Source: Rhizobiaceae bacterium UBA1291
GTDB taxonomy: Bacteria > Pseudomonadota > Alphaproteobacteria > Rhizobiales > Rhizobiaceae
DNA length: 16,916 bases
NCBI GenBank assembly: GCA_002307905.1
Contig: DBUL01000142.1
Coordinates: 22,549 to 39,464, forward strand
Direction: 5' to 3'
Shown: positions 15,386 through 16,916 of the stretch, in pieces
How the letters are laid out: the number at the start of each line of letters is the position of its first letter
Numbering within the stretch: position 1 is the stretch's first letter
Translations under genes and position numbers: made by a program
Notes under the pieces: model-generated
What the model was told of the DNA's origin: nothing
The model's database searches: none
Seen by the model: the letters and a program-made list of their open reading frames with translations, nothing else

Positions 15386-15670
15386 ATGCCTACTTGGATA
15401 GCAATTCTCGTTGCCATCAGCCTCGCCACGAGTTGGGGGCCGTTCGTCTATGCGCGGAAGCTTGCCCGTGAGGATGGCAAAACTGTTGGCGTGAAACCCC
15501 TATGGTTCGGTGGGGTCCTGAATTATTGCCTGGTTACAAGCGTTTTGAAAAAGCATTCCCAAGAGGGAGATCGCCGGGCTCGTTGGGCATACTGGGTTTA
15601 CTGTCTTGGATCGGCAATTGTCCCGATTGTGATTGCCGCTCTTTTTGCTCAACAGTTCTGGTCTCGCTGA
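15386..15670 (+). CDS. small two-helix membrane protein of unknown function
   Basis: This 94-residue ORF has a good ribosome binding site (AGGGGA at 15375-15380, 5 bases before ATG 15386). Its product looks like a real membrane protein: helix 1 at about residues 4-22 (IAILVAISLATSWGPFVYA), a positively charged middle, and helix 2 at about 69-89 (WVYCLGSAIVPIVIAALFAQ). I do not recognise a family. It lies between the presumed IS66 end and tnpC on the opposite strand, and overlaps the abnormal tail of the tnpC frame. Its DNA looks less GC-rich than its surroundings, suggesting separate origin. It may be a passenger gene of the IS66 element or host DNA caught during rearrangement. It could also be a chance ORF. 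Confidence 0.5.
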   Translation: MPTWIAILVAISLATSWGPFVYARKLAREDGKTVGVKPLWFGGVLNYCLVTSVLKKHSQEGDRRARWAYWVYCLGSAIVPIVIAALFAQQFWSR

Positions 15671-16744
15671 CTTCGGTCGAGAATGCTGATGGTTCCAAGG
15701 CAAGAGCTCATCGACCCGGCTCTGCTTGTGGGCGTTGACGATGGCGGTAAGCGTAGCGGTCAGATAGGCCTGCGGATCGATGGCATTGCGTTTGCACGTT
15801 TCGATCAGCGAGGCGATGGTCGCCCAGTTCTCGGCTCCGGCATCATGACCCGCAAAGAGTGCGTTCTTCCGGTTGAGGGCAATCGGCCTGATGGTTCGCT
15901 CGACGCTATTGTTGTCGATCTCGATGCGGCCGTCGGTCAGGAAGAGCTTCAAACCATCCCAATATTTGGCGATATAGGCCAAAGCCTCGCCGAGCGGGGA
16001 CTTCATCGCGACGCGGGCGCGGTGATGGACGAGCCACGCCTGAATGTCGGCTACGAGTGGCGCTGACCGCTCTTGCCGTCCGGCGAGACGAGCCTGCGGA
16101 TCAAGGCCGCGCAGTTCGGCTTCGATGCGATACAGCTCTCCGATGCGTTTGACACCGTCCTCGGCAATCGGTGCTGAGCCGTTGCGGGTGATCTCCACCA
16201 GCTTGCGCCGGGCATGCGCCCAGCAATAGGCGAGCCGAATGTTCGGACCAACTCGCTCTGGCGCGATCAGCCTGTTGTATCCGGCATAGCCATCGACCTG
16301 CAGGATGCCGGAGAAGCCCCGCAATATCCGTTCGGCATGAACACCCCCACGACCGGGCGCATAGGTGAAGGCGACACCTGGCGGAGCACCGCCGCCCCAT
16401 GGATGATCATCTCGTGCCAGTGCCCAAAAGTATCCGGTCTTGGTCTTGCGGGAGCCGGGATCAAGCACCGGTGCACCGGTCTCGTCCATGAACAGCTTGG
16501 TCGAGCGCTTCAGGTCGGCGATTAGCGCATTGAAGACGGGACGCAGCTCATAAGCTGCCCGACCGACCCAGTCGGCCAGCGTGGAGCGGTCGAGATCGAT
16601 GCCCTGGCGGCTCATGATCTGAGCCTGCCGATAGAGCGGGAGATGGTCGGCATATTTGGAGACCAGCACATGGGCGACGGTCGCTTCCGTCGGCAGCCCC
16701 GCCTGAATTAGGCGAGCCGGAGCCGGGGCCTGAACGACGCCATC
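15500..16744 (-). pseudogene. tnpC: IS66-family transposase TnpC, 5' truncated and with aberrant C-terminus
   Basis: Read on the minus strand, similarity to IS66 TnpC starts at about DGVVQAPAPARLIQAG (16744 downward), so roughly the first third of the usual ~520-residue protein is missing. What remains includes the DDE-type core: LFMDETGAPVLDPG (first Asp), ILQVDGYAGYNRLIA (second Asp), and EIDNNSVERTIRPIALNRKN (Glu region). Then come the conserved C-terminal NALFAGHDAGAENWATIASL and HKQSRVDELLPWN. TnpC normally stops within a few residues of that Trp-Asn. Here the frame continues for 63 more residues to a stop at 15500-15502, reading the reverse strand of the small membrane-protein ORF. Both ends are therefore altered and the gene is judged non-functional. 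Confidence 0.8.
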
Positions 16745-16745
16745 C

Positions 16746-16844
16746 GCCAGGACGACAGTGGATAAAGGCGGCCGGGACGCGCGCCCTCCAATAGAAGATG
16801 TTTCCGCGGCGGATCAGATTCTCGACTTCGTGGCGCACGGCCAT
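16746..16844 (-). pseudogene. tyrosine recombinase/integrase N-terminal fragment
   Basis: From an ATG at 16844 the minus strand encodes 33 residues, MAVRHEVENLIRRGNIFYWR then ARVPAAFIHCRPG. This resembles the N-terminus of site-specific recombinases common in rhizobia, which begin with an Arg-His-Glu-Val then Asn-Leu-x-Arg-Arg-Gly-Asn pattern and a Phe-Tyr-Trp-Arg strand. After CRPG the expected continuation (Leu-Ser-Leu-Ser-Leu-Arg) is absent, and the sequence switches, in another frame, to IS66 tnpC. The catalytic core of the integrase is not present. The identification is from memory of the family and rests on a short stretch. Confidence 0.55.
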
Positions 16845-16916
16845 GACGAATGCCCTGTCTTTTCCCCAGGGCTTGTCCACCGCGCTCAAGCGTCGTGGGC
16901 ATCACCTTTGGGCATC
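16845..16916. other. right edge, upstream of the integrase fragment
   Basis: These 72 bases precede the fragment's start codon on the minus strand and should hold its leader. An in-frame ATG at 16889 could extend the fragment by 15 residues, but the similarity I recognise starts at the ATG at 16844. GCCCTG (16852-16857) and CAGGGC (16867-16872) form a short hairpin. Nothing else is supported. Confidence 0.4.

Larger units (their letters stand above)
15232..16744 (-). mobile_element. IS66-family element remnant inserted in the IS3 orfA
   Basis: IS66-family elements have terminal repeats that begin GTAA, and the orfA break is immediately followed by GTAAGCGCTGTGCC at 15232. A minus-strand IS66 tnpC lies further right with its 3' end facing this point, the expected polarity. 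The other end is missing: tnpC is cut near 16744 where an integrase fragment begins, and tnpA and tnpB are absent. The element is therefore dead. The left boundary is inferred from the GTAA start and the orfA break; the target duplication cannot be tested. Confidence 0.55.

Noticed and set aside
15232..15401. Continuation of the OrfA frame to 101 residues
   Set aside because: Beyond residue 45 the translation no longer resembles OrfA and comes from the inserted sequence.

Overview
The window looks like an accessory region of an alphaproteobacterium, probably of the Rhizobiales/Hyphomicrobiales. DNA is GC-rich, genes are tightly packed, and the insertion-sequence remnants on the right and the integrase fragment resemble rhizobial families. 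The assignment is by recognition only; there is no rRNA or other taxonomic marker.

Region 1 (1-5820, + strand) is an almost complete N-ATPase operon, the horizontally spread F-type ATPase with gene order atpDCQRBEFAG. The window opens inside atpD and contains all of atpC, atpQ, atpR, atpB, atpE, atpF, atpA and atpG. It lacks a separate delta gene (atpH), has the N-ATPase-specific atpQ and atpR, and has a long b subunit whose C-terminal third looks delta-like. The genes overlap or nearly abut, which suggests translational coupling. The c subunit has two membrane carboxylates plus a Ser-Thr-x-x-Tyr motif, so the coupling ion (Na+ or H+) cannot be decided from sequence.

Region 2 (5981-11044, + strand) is the three-gene set linked to the osmoprotectant dipeptide N-acetylglutaminylglutamine amide (NAGGN): an M42-family hydrolase, an asparagine-synthase-like amidotransferase (asnO), and a GNAT plus ATP-grasp fusion (ngs). 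Ngs is expected to make N-acetylglutaminylglutamine and AsnO to amidate it. The hydrolase is of unproven role. With the N-ATPase next door, this reads as a salt or osmotic stress island: an ion pump beside a compatible-solute pathway.

Region 3 (11045-14949, + strand) starts with about 600 bases without an intact gene. It holds a frameshifted scrap of an aldehyde dehydrogenase C-terminus and a cluster of inverted repeats. A TAXI-type TRAP transporter follows: a periplasmic receptor and a fused 4TM/12TM permease, separated by 134 bases with a stem-loop. The substrate is unknown.

Region 4 (about 15016-16916) is a pile of broken mobile elements. The left end of an IS3-family element has its orfA cut after codon 45 by a sequence starting GTAAGC, which looks like an IS66-family end. 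A small two-helix membrane-protein ORF follows, then a minus-strand IS66 tnpC truncated at its 5' side, and finally the first 33 codons of a tyrosine-recombinase-like gene joined to tnpC. I see no RNA genes or CRISPR arrays. No wholly new system is evident; the most interesting points are the pairing of N-ATPase with NAGGN genes and the small ORF beside tnpC.
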